Source of the DNA: Megaera_A sp965233855
Lineage (GTDB): Bacteria; Pseudomonadota; Alphaproteobacteria; Rickettsiales; Rickettsiaceae
Length of the DNA stretch: 64,000 nt
Assembly (NCBI GenBank): GCA_965233855.1
Contig: OZ247586.1
Coordinates: 1,302,001 to 1,366,000 of the forward strand
Reading direction: 5' to 3'
Shown here one piece after another: positions 8,653 to 20,243 of this stretch. A model generated the notes under the pieces. The model ran no database searches, was not told the origin of the DNA, and saw only the letters and a list, made by a program, of their open reading frames with translations. Numbering within the stretch: the first letter of the stretch is position 1; every line of letters starts with the position of its first letter. Both the position numbers and the translations under genes were made by a program.

Positions 8653-8809
8653 AGATTCACCTTCTTATAAATTAATCATTAATTTATGTTAAATAAAAAA
8701 AATATAAATTACAAATATATTCTTAAAAATTTACTTTATAATTTACCAAATGACATCAAACTCATTATATGATATATATCTTCATAAATTTAATCCATTA
8801 TATCATACT

Positions 8810-9829
8810 ATGCAATTTATTGACGAAGCAAGAATATACATAAAAGCGGGCAACGGTGGACACGGGGCTGTGAGTTTTCGTCGCGAAAAATACATAGAAC
8901 GTGGTGGACCAGATGGTGGGGACGGTGGAAGCGGTGGAAGTATTATTTTCAAAAGCAACTCGCATCTAAATACTCTAATTCAATTCAGATTTAAGAGACA
9001 TTTTAAAGCCGATAATGGCGAACAAGGCAAAGGATATAATAAAACTGGCAAATCTAGAGATCCATTAATTCTTGAAGTTCCCGTTGGAACACAAATTTTT
9101 TCAGAAGATGGCCACCTTCTTATTTATGATTTTGTGAAGGATCAAGACGAGTTTGAAATCATCAAAGGTGGTCAAGGTGGACTCGGTAACTCACATTTCA
9201 AATCATCTACAAACCAATCTCCAAGAAAGCGCACTGATGGTGAAATTAGCGAAGAAATGGATGTAGCCCTGAAGATGAAGCTATTATCTGATGCAGGACT
9301 AATTGGTCTACCTAACGTGGGTAAATCAACGTTCCTTTCAGTTTCAACATCTGCAAAACCAAAAATTGCAGATTATCACTTCACTACATTAAAACCAGGA
9401 CTTGGAGTTGTTTATGTTAGTGAAGAAGAATTCGTTCTTGCAGATATTCCAGGCCTAATCGCTGGTGCGCATGAAGGTAGTGGTCTTGGTGATCGATTCT
9501 TGAAACATATTGAACGATGCGGAGTGCTGATCCATGTTATTGATGCAACTCACGAAGATGTTGTTGATGATTACAAAACAATTAGAGAGGAGCTTGAATC
9601 TTACTCTCCTTTGCTAAAAGAGAAATATGAAATTCTTTGTATTAATAAAATAGACAGCGTATCTAAAGAAGAAGTAGCTGAAAAAATCAAACTTCTAACT
9701 GATCTAACTGGCAAAAAAATACACCCAATATCTGGTTATACTAGAGAAGGTGTTGAAATAGTATTGAAAAAGACATTAGAGGCAGTCAAAGCATGGCAAA
9801 ATAATGATGAAGATTTTTTTGCTGAATAG
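8810..9829 (+). CDS. obgE: GTPase ObgE/CgtA
   Basis: A 339-residue Obg GTPase. The glycine-rich Obg domain (residues 1-158) has GGDGGSGGS and GGQGGLGNSHF. It is followed by the G domain with G1 GLPNVGKSTF, G3 DIPGLI and G4 NKID. Role: ribosome large-subunit assembly and stress response. I chose the ATG at 8810 (MQFIDEARIYIKAGNGGHG), which is where family members start; the upstream in-frame ATG at 8750 would add 20 unrelated residues. The C-terminal variable domain is short, as in other reduced genomes. Confidence 0.95.
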   Translation: MQFIDEARIYIKAGNGGHGAVSFRREKYIERGGPDGGDGGSGGSIIFKSNSHLNTLIQFRFKRHFKADNGEQGKGYNKTGKSRDPLILEVPVGTQIFSEDGHLLIYDFVKDQDEFEIIKGGQGGLGNSHFKSSTNQSPRKRTDGEISEEMDVALKMKLLSDAGLIGLPNVGKSTFLSVSTSAKPKIADYHFTTLKPGLGVVYVSEEEFVLADIPGLIAGAHEGSGLGDRFLKHIERCGVLIHVIDATHEDVVDDYKTIREELESYSPLLKEKYEILCINKIDSVSKEEVAEKIKLLTDLTGKKIHPISGYTREGVEIVLKKTLEAVKAWQNNDEDFFAE

Positions 9830-9884
9830 TTTAAATTACAAAACCATCAATTGCCTTCTTGCATAAACGATCAGTCAATTTATG

Positions 9885-11114
9885 TGTAAAGCTTCAAATT
9901 TAATCTGACAGAGTGGTAAAAAGAGAGTAATATATTTAGTAGTTGAATATATTGCATTTAACCACTCAAACAAGAGATTAAAAATGAGTCAATTAGAAAA
10001 AATCATCAAACCCAAATTAGGACTTTTAGAATTAGCGAAACAGCTTGATAATGTAAGTCAAGCGTGTAACGTTATGGGATATTCAAGGGATACCTTTTAT
10101 CGTTTTAAAGAATTATATGAAAATGGTGGGGAAGCTGCTCTACAGGAAATCAGCCGCAAGAAACCTATCATGAAAAACAGAGTACCTTCTGATGTAGAAC
10201 AAGCCGTCATAGATCTTGCTATTTCAAACCCTGCTTTAGGGCAATTACGAGCTAGTAATGAGCTGAAGCAACAAGGTGTTTTAATATCAAGTAGTGGAGT
10301 TCGTTCTATTTGGTTGCGTAATGATTTAGAGACAATGCGTAAGCGTCTAAAAGCCTTAGAAGCTAAATCAGCGCAAGATGGTATGATATTAACTGAAGAA
10401 CAGCTAGCAGCTCTTGAGCGGGCTAAAGCTAGCAAAGTAGCTCACGGTGAAATCGAGACTGAGCATCCTGGGTATCTTGGTTCACAAGATACTTACTATG
10501 TAGGTAATATGAAGGGGGTTGGAAAAATTTACCAACAAACTTTTGTTGATACATATTCTAAAGTGGCGCAAGTAAAACTTTATACTGAGAAATCAGCTAT
10601 TACTGCAGCTGATATACTAAATGATAGAGTGCTGCCATTTTATACAGAACAAGGCCTTAGCATGTTTCGTATACTCACTGATCGCGGTACTGAATATTGT
10701 GGTAAACCTGAGCATCATGCCTATCAACTTTATTTAGGAATTGAGAATATTGATCACACAAAAACAAAGGTTCGTAGTCCGCAAACTAACGGTATTTGCG
10801 AGAGGTTCCACAGAACTATGAAACAAGAGTTTTATGATATAGCATTTCGCAAAAGAATATACGGCTCTGTAGAAGAGTTACAAATTGATGTTGATTTATG
10901 GATTAATAAGTACAATACTCAAAGAACACATTCAGGAAAGCATTGTTATGGAAAAACACCTATGCAAACCTTTCTTGATTCAAAACATATTGCTTTGGAT
11001 AAGAATATTCCTAGCTACGTGAATGAGTGTCAGACACATGATACTCAGAACTTATCTGACAGTAATTATGCTGTATGATAAGTAGCTATCTGTCAGATCA
11101 AGTGTAGAGTTTTA
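9885..11114 (+). mobile_element. IS481-family insertion sequence, apparently intact
   Basis: Left end TGTAAAGCTTCAAATTTAATC; right end reads outward as TAAAACTCTACACTTGATCT, an imperfect inverted-repeat pair sharing the inner TCTGACA. It carries one complete transposase gene. The right end has lost the outermost TGT-type bases and abuts the ABC-exporter remnant. No clear target duplication is visible, so the flanks may have been rearranged. Confidence 0.85.
9984..11078 (+). CDS. IS481-family transposase, complete
   Basis: A 364-residue transposase. The N-terminal helix-turn-helix (ELAKQLDNVSQACNVMGYSR) is followed by an integrase-type DDE core: Asp in QQTFVDTYSKVAQ, Asp in ILTDRGTEYCG and the catalytic Glu in TNGICERFHRTMKQE. 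AAGAGA lies upstream of the ATG. It has no internal stop, unlike the copy at 12185-13279, so this is the likely source of activity. Confidence 0.92.
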   Translation: MSQLEKIIKPKLGLLELAKQLDNVSQACNVMGYSRDTFYRFKELYENGGEAALQEISRKKPIMKNRVPSDVEQAVIDLAISNPALGQLRASNELKQQGVLISSSGVRSIWLRNDLETMRKRLKALEAKSAQDGMILTEEQLAALERAKASKVAHGEIETEHPGYLGSQDTYYVGNMKGVGKIYQQTFVDTYSKVAQVKLYTEKSAITAADILNDRVLPFYTEQGLSMFRILTDRGTEYCGKPEHHAYQLYLGIENIDHTKTKVRSPQTNGICERFHRTMKQEFYDIAFRKRIYGSVEELQIDVDLWINKYNTQRTHSGKHCYGKTPMQTFLDSKHIALDKNIPSYVNECQTHDTQNLSDSNYAV

Positions 11115-11405
11115 TATATAATATTCTTCTTCCTTGTCTGCTAGAAAGCCATTAGCTTGCATTTTCAATAGCTTTTTATAATGGCTTTCTTTTCTCATTA
11201 GCTCATCGTGAGAACCATCTTCAATAATTGTTCCTTTATTAAAAACCAATATTCTGTCCATTCCTGCAAGAGTAGAAAGTCTGTGTGCGATTACTATAGT
11301 ATTTTTATTTTGCATCAATTTTTTAAGGCTTTTTTGTATATATTTTTCATTCACGGAATCAAGTGCAGAAGTAGCTGCATCAAGTATAAGTATAGGAGAT
11401 TTTTT
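11112..11405 (-). pseudogene. ABC exporter ATPase, C-terminal remnant
   Basis: A minus-strand fragment of about 97 residues from the end of an MsbA/HlyB-type nucleotide-binding domain. It has the Walker B region SPILILDAATSALD, the switch histidine in TIVIAHRLSTL and the C-terminal GSHDELMRKESHYKKLLKMQ. The catalytic glutamate that normally follows Walker B (LDEATSALD) is Ala here. Walker A, the signature motif and all membrane segments are absent because the IS6 element begins exactly at the KKS codons. The stop codon uses bases of the IS481 end. It is non-functional. Confidence 0.85.
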
Positions 11406-11470
11406 GGTTCTGTCGCATGTGTTGTGAAAGTCAATCAAAGAGAATATACTGAAAATAAAAAAGGCTTTAC

Positions 11471-12146
11471 ATGAGATATGCTATTTCCCCTAAATTAACA
11501 AAATATTTCAAAGGTTTTTGTTCCTCGCCGGAAATAATAATGCTGTTTGTTTATATGAAATGTAGATTTTCCTTGAGCTATCGAGATCTTGAGGAGCTAG
11601 CTCATATCAGAGGCGCAGTAATAGATCATAGTACTCTACAAAGATGGATTAAAAGATTTGTTCCGTTGATAGATAAGCAAGTTAGAAAAAGAAAGAAAGC
11701 AGTTGGTTCAAGTTGGCGTATGGATGAAACCTATATCAAGCTGGATGGTCGCTGGATTTATCTCTATCGTGCTGTAGATTCTTTGGGTAATACTATAGAG
11801 TTTTTGCTGAGGAAGCGCAGGGATAAAGCGTCTGCTAAGGCGTTCTTCCGTAAAGCGTTTAAAAATAATGATATTCCTGATAAGGTGAATATTGATAAAA
11901 GCGGAAGTAATAAATCAGCTCTTAATAGTGCAAATGATAATCTATTAGAAAATGAGAAAATAGAGATTATTCAAAACAAATATTTCAATAATATTATGGA
12001 ACAAGATCATAGATTTATTAAGAAGCGAACAAAACCTATGCTGGGGTTTAAAAACTTCCAATCTGCAAAAATCACTATTACAGGAATAGAAAATATTAGA
12101 ATGATTCAGAAAGGCCAAATTATTGGAGCTGATTCTTACCTTTATG
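11471..12146 (+). pseudogene. IS6-family transposase disrupted by IS481
   Basis: All three catalytic regions are present (SWRMDETYIK, VNIDKSGSNK, NNIMEQDHRF), but the last ~10 codons are displaced by the IS481 insertion after DSYLYV; the missing codons (AFENFQ...) resume at 13386. Only the extreme C-terminus is lost, so residual activity cannot be excluded. Confidence 0.85.
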
Positions 12147-13378
12147 TGTAAAACTCTACACTTGATCTGACAGATAGCTACTTATCATACAGCATAATTA
12201 CTGTCAGATAAGTTCTGAGTATCATGTGTCTGACACTCATTCACGTAGCTAGGAATATTCTTATCCAAAGCAATATGTTTTGAATCAAGAAAGGTTTGCA
12301 TAGGTGTTTTTCCATAACAATGCTTTCCTGAATGTGTTCTTTGAGTATTGTACTTATTAATCCATAAATCAACATCAATTTGTAACTCTTCTACAGAGCC
12401 GTATATTCTTTTGCGAAATGCTATATCATAAAACTCTTGTTTCATAGTTCTATGGAACCTCTAGCAAATACCGTTAGTTTGCGGACTACGAACCTTTGTT
12501 TTTGTGTGATCAATATTCTCAATTCCTAAATAAAGTTGATAGGCATGATGTTCAGGTTTACCACAATATTCAGTACCGCGATCAGTGAGTATACGAAACA
12601 TGCTAAGGCCTTGTTCTGTATAAAATGGCAGCACTCTATCATTTAGTATATCAGCTGCAGTAATAGCTGATTTCTCAGTATAAAGTTTTACTTGCGCCAC
12701 TTTAGAATATGTATCAACAAAAGTTTGTTGGTAAATTTTTCCAACCCCCTTCATATTACCTACATAGTAAGTATCTTGTGAACCAAGATACCCAGGATGC
12801 TCAGTCTCGATTTCACCGTGAGCTACTTTGCTAGCTTTAGCCCGCTCAAGAGCTGCTAGCTGTTCTTCAGTTAATATCATACCATCTTGCGCTGATTTAG
12901 CTTCTAAGGCTTTTAGACGCTTACGCATTGTCTCTAAATCATTACGCAACCAAATAGAACGAACTCCACTACTTGATATTAAAACACCTTGTTGCTTCAG
13001 CTCATTACTAGCTCGTAATTGCCCTAAAGCAGGGTTTGAAATAGCAAGATCTATGACGGCTTGTTCTACATCAGAAGGTACTCTGTTTTTCATGATAGGT
13101 TTCTTGCGGCTGATTTCCTGTAGAGCAGCTTCCCCACCATTTTCATATAATTCTTTAAAACGATAAAAGGTATCCCTTGAATATCCCATAACGTTACACG
13201 CTTGACTTACATTACCAAGCTGTTTCGCTAATTCTAAAAGTCCTAATTTGGGTTTGATGATTTCTTCTAATTGACTCATTTTTAATCTCTTGTTTGAGTG
13301 GTTAAATGCAATATATTCAACTACTAAATATATTACTCTCTTTTTACCACTCTGTCAGATTAAATTTGAAGCTTTACA
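12147..13378 (-). mobile_element. IS481-family copy nested in IS6
   Basis: The ends are TGTAAAACTCTACACTTGAT and (reverse) TGTAAAGCTTCAAATTTAAT. The hexamer TTTATG lies on both sides of the insertion (12141-12146 and 13383-13388), with four unexplained bases CTTT on the right side, giving an imperfect target duplication. The insertion postdates the host IS6. Confidence 0.88.
12185..13279 (-). pseudogene. IS481-family transposase with nonsense codon at the catalytic Glu
   Basis: Aligned by eye to the intact copy, the gene is almost identical (E for K in MSQLEEIIKP, G for D in KQLGNV), but at 12461-12463 the codon GAG has become TAG. This is the third DDE residue (TNGIC-Glu-RFHRTMK). The remaining 86 residues after the stop are intact. 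The copy is dead unless suppressed. Confidence 0.9.
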
Positions 13379-13482
13379 CTTTTTTATGCTTTTGAGAATT
13401 TTCAAACCCTCATGGCTTCATAACGCCTGAAATCTGAGAATTATAATTTTTAAGATTAGATGCTAACACATGCGACAGAACC

Positions 13483-13745
13483 GATATTTTACCTGTTCTA
13501 TAAATTGCATAATCCTTAAAAGAAATATCACGAAAAACATAGATAACCGAATATATATAAAGCACAAAGATTATAAAAAAACTAAGAATAAAAGATATAT
13601 AATTTGGTATAAAATTAGGTAGTAAATTAGAATGATACAAAAAATATTCAGAGTTAGTAAATAAACTCATAGGAGCTATGATAAGTAAGAATCTTGCAAC
13701 AATAGAAAATTGTATTTTCTGAAGAAATAAATAATAATGTATCAT
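13483..13745 (-). pseudogene. N-terminal fragment of an unrecognised membrane protein
   Basis: A minus-strand frame starts MIHYYLFLQKIQFS and runs 88 residues to the IS6 end. It contains two clear membrane segments (ARFLLIIAPMSLF and ISFILSFFIIFVLYIYSVIYVF) and then YAIYRTGKIS before the IS6. It may be the start of the ABC exporter whose end lies at 11112, or a different membrane protein brought next to it by deletion; the ~400 residues that would lie between are absent. Confidence 0.45.
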
Positions 13746-13817
13746 AAGTTATCTAGTTATAAACTAGTCTAATATAACCCGAACTATGTATAAGAAAAGG
13801 ACTGCATAGCTAGTGAT

Positions 13818-13862
13818 ATTGGGGTATTCTGTATTTTTGCAATCTAAAAAAGGTACCCCAAT
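13818..13862 (+). promoter_or_regulatory. Fold-back hairpin over the IS982 transposase start
   Basis: ATTGGGGTA (13818-13826) is perfectly complementary to TACCCCAAT (13854-13862), and the second arm includes the first two bases of the ATG at 13861. In RNA this nine-pair stem would hide the start codon. The same feature is present in all five copies. Comparable structures in other IS families block translation from transcripts that run in from outside; that role here is inference. Confidence 0.5.
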
Positions 13863-14736
13863 GAATATAGATTACGATAGTTTGTTCTGCTTTGTCGATG
13901 ATTTTTGTAAAGGATTTGAAAATTGGTACAAAAAGACACTCATTACCAGTGGTATTAGAAAGCGTAATAAACCATGTAAAATGAGCTTGTCAGAAATAAT
14001 AACTATCCTGATAGCTTTCCATCAATCTGGAATGTCATGCTTTAAATATTTTTACCTAGAACTTATGAGGAATCACAGAAACTTATTCAGCTACTTAGTA
14101 CATTACGATCGCTTTACAGCACTAATAAAACTTGCTTTCCCTGCTGTGGTTTGCATGCTTAAAAGCCTTGAAGGTAAGGTAACAGAATATATGTTTATAG
14201 ATGCAACGCCTATGGCTGTTTGTCATAATCTTCGAGAAAAAAGACATAAAGTTTTTAAAGGATTAGCTAAAAAAGGCAAGACTTCTACTGGTTGGTTTTT
14301 TGGCTTTAAGTTGCACTTTATTCTCAATACATTCGGAGAAATTGTAAGTATGACTATTACTGGTGGCAACGTTAATGATCGTTCTCCAGTTATGGAAATG
14401 GTGAAAGGTATTACTGGTAAACTTATTGGTGATAAAGGGTATATATCCAAAAAACTATCCGCTGAATTATTTGAACAAAAAGTGACTTTGATTACTAAAA
14501 TCAAAAAGAATATGAAAAATATTTTAATGGATACTACAGATAAAATGATGTTGATGCGTCGTAGTTTTATTGAGACTATATTCTCCTCTATGAAGTCATT
14601 GAATACTTTGATTCATAGTAGGCACAGATCACCTATCAACGCTTTTTCTCACTTATTTGCTGGACTCATAAATTACCAAATTAGAACTGATAAACCATCT
14701 CTAGATCAAATGGTAAAATTAGATTCTTATGCATAG
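13861..14736 (+). CDS. IS982-family transposase, copy 1
   Basis: A 291-residue transposase from the ATG at 13861 (MNIDYDSLFCFVDDFCKGFE), the usual IS982 start; a GTG at 13813 would add 16 residues. The DDE core is visible: FIDATPMAVCHN, then GNVNDRSPVMEM and LIGDKGYISKKL, then RRSFIETIFSSMKSL, with the family motif GWFFGFKLHFILN. It is intact and identical to the other copies at protein level. Confidence 0.95.
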   Translation: MNIDYDSLFCFVDDFCKGFENWYKKTLITSGIRKRNKPCKMSLSEIITILIAFHQSGMSCFKYFYLELMRNHRNLFSYLVHYDRFTALIKLAFPAVVCMLKSLEGKVTEYMFIDATPMAVCHNLREKRHKVFKGLAKKGKTSTGWFFGFKLHFILNTFGEIVSMTITGGNVNDRSPVMEMVKGITGKLIGDKGYISKKLSAELFEQKVTLITKIKKNMKNILMDTTDKMMLMRRSFIETIFSSMKSLNTLIHSRHRSPINAFSHLFAGLINYQIRTDKPSLDQMVKLDSYA

Positions 14737-14785
14737 TTGGGGTTAATATAAGGAATTGAGCTGAATCTAAGAATAAGTAAGGCAT

Positions 14786-14810
14786 AAAAAAAAGTTTGCA
14801 TTGCAAGCTT
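14786..14810 (-). terminator. Rho-independent terminator after 5S rRNA
   Basis: Read on the minus strand, AAGCTTGCAATGCAAACTT forms a short stem followed by eight T residues, directly at the 3' end of the 5S gene. Confidence 0.65.
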
Positions 14811-14924
14811 GGCAGCGACTTACTCTCCCGTGGCTCAGGCCAAAGTACCATCAGCGCTGTGGGGTTTCACTTCCGAGTTCGGAATGGGATCGAGTGTTTC
14901 ACCCACGCTATAACCACCAAGCTA
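14806..14924 (-). rRNA. rrf: 5S ribosomal RNA
   Basis: The minus strand reads AGCTTGGTGGTTATAGCGTG at the 5' end, the conserved CCATTCCGAACTCGGAAGTG core in the middle and GGGAGAGTAAGTCGCTGCCA near the 3' end. That is the standard 5S layout and a length of about 118 bases. It lies about 180 bases downstream of the 23S gene in the same orientation and is almost certainly co-transcribed. The exact ends are estimated. Confidence 0.93.
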
Positions 14925-15104
14925 GCAATACAAACTTTTTAATATTTAGTTTTGTACTGTTATTGTAGTAATTTATACAATCACTACATAAGTTCGTCAA
15001 TAAAGAATAATATGTATTTTGTAAATACTTCGCCATTTTTATCAGTAAGATAAATCCTAAAAATACATAATTAACACTACATGCAATCGTATATTCTCAA
15101 AAGC

Positions 15105-17868
<2,764 letters not shown>

Positions 17869-18339
17869 CATTAAACTTGAGATTACACGATGCATGCAGA
17901 GTTAATTTTGCACGCTTCTTCAGTATTTGAACTCACGATAATTAAATCGCGGTGTGTATTTAGTTTATATTATTCTTTATCAACTTTTTAAACAGCTACA
18001 CAGCAGAAGAAATGTTTCGTCGTTTGTGTGAGAATTTTTATATAGATATTCTAGAAGCTTGTCAAACACTATTTTAAAAAAATGCGATAATTTCTTACGA
18101 TTTTATTTCGCCATATATATGTAATCATAAATTTTACAAACTGTTTTTATCTTGATAATGAAATAATATTGCGGTGTAATTTCACAGTTAATACAACAAT
18201 TTAAAACCTAACTAAATTAATAATACGACATTACTGATTGCAATGCGTTTAGCACCAAATACTAAAAAATCTTGACAGAAGAATGTTTTACAAGTTACCC
18301 TAAGGCATTAATATTTTGCAATTTTAAATATTTATATAG
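17869..18339. other. Intergenic region between 23S rRNA and the TrpXYZ-type operon
   Basis: This ~470-base gap has no coding frame I can support. It contains the minus-strand 23S promoter (18037-18065) with its ~160-base pre-rRNA leader, and a plus-strand TTGACA (18272-18277) with only weak -10 candidates (TACCCT at 18296-18301) that could start the transport operon. There is no 16S rRNA, spacer tRNA or repeat. Confidence 0.7.
18037..18065 (-). promoter_or_regulatory. Sigma-70 promoter of the 23S-5S operon
   Basis: On the minus strand TTGACA (18065-18060) is followed after exactly 17 bases by TATAAA (18042-18037). This is a near-consensus housekeeping promoter about 160 bases before the 23S 5' end. 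It supports independent transcription of 23S-5S, separate from 16S. Confidence 0.75.
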
Positions 18340-18396
18340 ATGAATAATTTAGAAGTAATTTTTTTGAATAGTGAGAATTGGCGTTGGCGTAAATAG
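18340..18396 (+). CDS. Possible Trp-rich leader peptide of the transport operon
   Basis: An 18-codon frame reads MNNLEVIFLNSENWRWRK and stops at TAG, 59 bases before the substrate-binding protein gene. Two tryptophan codons separated by one arginine near the stop, followed at once by a hairpin (ATAGCA 18393-18398 with TGCTAT 18403-18408, extended by TTGG/CCAA), is the layout of a trp leader. Against it: there is no good ribosome-binding site and no T-run terminator, so classical attenuation is not shown. If real, it would tie the operon to tryptophan supply. Confidence 0.35.
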   Translation: MNNLEVIFLNSENWRWRK

Positions 18397-18455
18397 CATT
18401 ACTGCTATACCAAACCATAATATATTTATAAAAAATACTTTTAAAGGATTCAGTC

Positions 18456-19433
18456 ATGACCAAATTATATAAAATTCTTGCTGTTCTAGCAGCGACCTCG
18501 CTAATAATATTAATTAATTTCAACTCAAATCATAAAAATAATGATCTTCCGATAATTGCAATTGCCAATTATGGCCCTCATTCTTCCCTACTAGAAACAA
18601 TCGATGGGATTAAAAAAGAGCTCACCAATCTTGGATACATAGAAAATAAAAATATCAGATATGAGATAAGTGATGTAAATTTTGAAACCTCACTTATTAT
18701 TCAAATGCTTGGAAAATTAAAAGCCAGCAAACCCAAACTAATAGTTGCTATATCAACCCCGATTGCTCAAGCAGCAAAAAACATGATAAAGGATATACCA
18801 GTAGTTTTTGCTGATGTCACAGACCCTATTGAAGCTGGATTACACACTCCCAATATTATTTCAAATATTACTGGAGCATCAGATAAGCAAGATCTAACTC
18901 TAATGCTAAAATTTGCTAAAGAATTGCTACCTATGGCTAAAAAAATTGAAATATTATATTCAACCGGCGAAGCTAACGACCTATCCTTAGTTAACATGCT
19001 AAAGAAAAGTGCAAAAGATTTTGATCTTGAAGTAGTTGCAATACCAGTTGAACATAATAGAGATGTCATATCAAGAATGCGGGCTTTTAAAGATAGTGTT
19101 GACTTTATATATACTGGCTCAAGTGGAGCTATTCAAGCATCTCTCCCAGCTATAGTGAATACCGCAGAATCAATGGGATTACCTCTTTTTAATTTCAATG
19201 ATAAAGAAGTTTTGTCTCACAATGCCTTAGCAAGCTTCGGTGTGACACATGAACAAGTTGGAACAAATGCAGCAAAAATAATCCATAGAATTTTTAATGG
19301 AGAGAAACCAGGGAAAATAGAACCAGTATATCCAGGGAAATCCGACCATGCTGGATTTATTAGCGCAAAAAGAGCAGCAAAAATAGGGCTAGATATCCCA
19401 AAAGATTTAATGAATATAACAATTGTGAAGTAA
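18456..19433 (+). CDS. ABC transporter substrate-binding protein (TrpX/PF04392 family)
   Basis: A 325-residue periplasmic binding protein. Residues 8-22 form a hydrophobic signal segment (LAVLAATSLIILINF), and the body has the family features DGIKKELTNLGY, AISTPIAQAAK, IPVVFADVTDP, a central IEILYSTGEAND hinge and GSSGAIQASLPAIV. This family (YtrF/TrpX type) supplies a permease and ATPase encoded next to it, as seen here. AAAGGA lies before the ATG. The substrate is tryptophan in characterised TrpXYZ systems; here that is supported only by family and by the possible Trp-rich leader upstream. Confidence 0.88.
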   Translation: MTKLYKILAVLAATSLIILINFNSNHKNNDLPIIAIANYGPHSSLLETIDGIKKELTNLGYIENKNIRYEISDVNFETSLIIQMLGKLKASKPKLIVAISTPIAQAAKNMIKDIPVVFADVTDPIEAGLHTPNIISNITGASDKQDLTLMLKFAKELLPMAKKIEILYSTGEANDLSLVNMLKKSAKDFDLEVVAIPVEHNRDVISRMRAFKDSVDFIYTGSSGAIQASLPAIVNTAESMGLPLFNFNDKEVLSHNALASFGVTHEQVGTNAAKIIHRIFNGEKPGKIEPVYPGKSDHAGFISAKRAAKIGLDIPKDLMNITIVK

Positions 19434-19490
19434 ATGAAGCATTTTTACAAAATGCCAGTCGGAATAAAACAACTAATAAAAACTAATATT

Positions 19491-20243
19491 ATGCTACAAC
19501 TACAAAATGTTAACAAAGCCTTTCCGCAAATGCAAACCCCAGCTTTAAAAGAGATTAATCTTAATTTTGAAGCTGGGGAATATTGCATAATACTTGGAAG
19601 CAACGGCTCAGGAAAATCTACTTTACTTAAAATAATTTCTGGTGAATATAAATCCGATTCAGGAAAAATTCTTTTAAATGGAAAAAATATTACAAAACAA
19701 AAAATGCATAAGAGGGCCATCAATATCAGTAATGTCGCGCAAGATATTACAAAGGGTACAGTTCAAGACATGACTCTGCTCGAGAATATGTCACTTAGCA
19801 TAATCCGAGGCAGAAAATCAAGATTCACATTCTTTAAGAATAATATAAACATAATTTCTGAAAAAATAAAATCACTCAACTTAAACTTAGAAAAATATCT
19901 CCACAGCAATATGTCTAACCTATCTGGTGGACAGAGGCAAGCAATTGCAACTTTAATGGCAATGCATCCAACACCAGATTTACTACTACTTGATGAGCAC
20001 ACCAGTGCCCTAGACCCACGCAGCCATGAAAAAATCATGGACTTCACAGATAGTTTTATTAAGAAACATAGAATTACTTCTCTAATGATCACACATAATA
20101 TTGAGGATGCAGTTAAATATGGCAATCGATTAATCATCATGCATCATGGAGAAATTGCATGCGACTTAAAGGGGGCAGAGAAAAATAAATTAACTAGCAA
20201 AGATATATTAAATACTCTGCATAAGATTGGAGGGTCACTATGA
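19491..20243 (+). CDS. ABC transporter ATP-binding protein (TrpZ type)
   Basis: A 250-residue ATPase starting MLQLQNVNKAFP. Walker A is GSNGSGKSTLLK, Q-loop NVAQDIT, signature LSGGQRQA, Walker B LLLLDEHTSALD and the switch His in MITHNIED, so all catalytic elements are present. Note DEHTSALD in place of the usual DEPT/DEAT. An in-frame ATG at 19434, directly after the previous stop (TAAATG), would add 19 residues; I prefer 19491 by homology, but neither start has a strong ribosome-binding site. It is the middle gene of a three-gene import operon. Confidence 0.88.
   Translation: MLQLQNVNKAFPQMQTPALKEINLNFEAGEYCIILGSNGSGKSTLLKIISGEYKSDSGKILLNGKNITKQKMHKRAINISNVAQDITKGTVQDMTLLENMSLSIIRGRKSRFTFFKNNINIISEKIKSLNLNLEKYLHSNMSNLSGGQRQAIATLMAMHPTPDLLLLDEHTSALDPRSHEKIMDFTDSFIKKHRITSLMITHNIEDAVKYGNRLIIMHHGEIACDLKGAEKNKLTSKDILNTLHKIGGSL

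Larger units (their letters stand above)
11406..13482 (+). mobile_element. IS6-family element interrupted by an IS481 copy
   Basis: The outer boundaries carry the full IS6 terminal repeats (GGTTCTGTCGCATGTGTT at the left, ending CGACAGAACC at 13482). Removing the nested IS481 leaves 845 bases, the length of the intact 835-bp copy plus a duplication-sized remainder. The flanking octamers GATTTTTT and GATATTTT match at 7 of 8 positions. That could be a decayed target duplication, although the two flanking gene remnants do not belong together in an obvious way. Confidence 0.88.
13777..14744 (+). mobile_element. IS982-family insertion sequence, copy 1
   Basis: A 968-bp element with ends ACCCGAACTATGTATAAG and (reverse) AACCCCAACTATGCATAAG. 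It is flanked by AATATA on both sides (13771-13776 and 14745-14750), a target duplication. It sits between the membrane-protein remnant and the 5S rRNA. Five near-identical copies occur in this window. Confidence 0.95.

Noticed and set aside
14223..14504. 93-codon frame antisense to the IS982 transposase, repeated at each copy
   Set aside because: A shadow of the transposase; repeated only because the IS is repeated.
18332..18523. Minus-strand 63-codon frame over the start of the TrpXYZ-type operon
   Set aside because: Antisense to the leader and the signal peptide of the binding protein; no ribosome-binding site or homology pattern.
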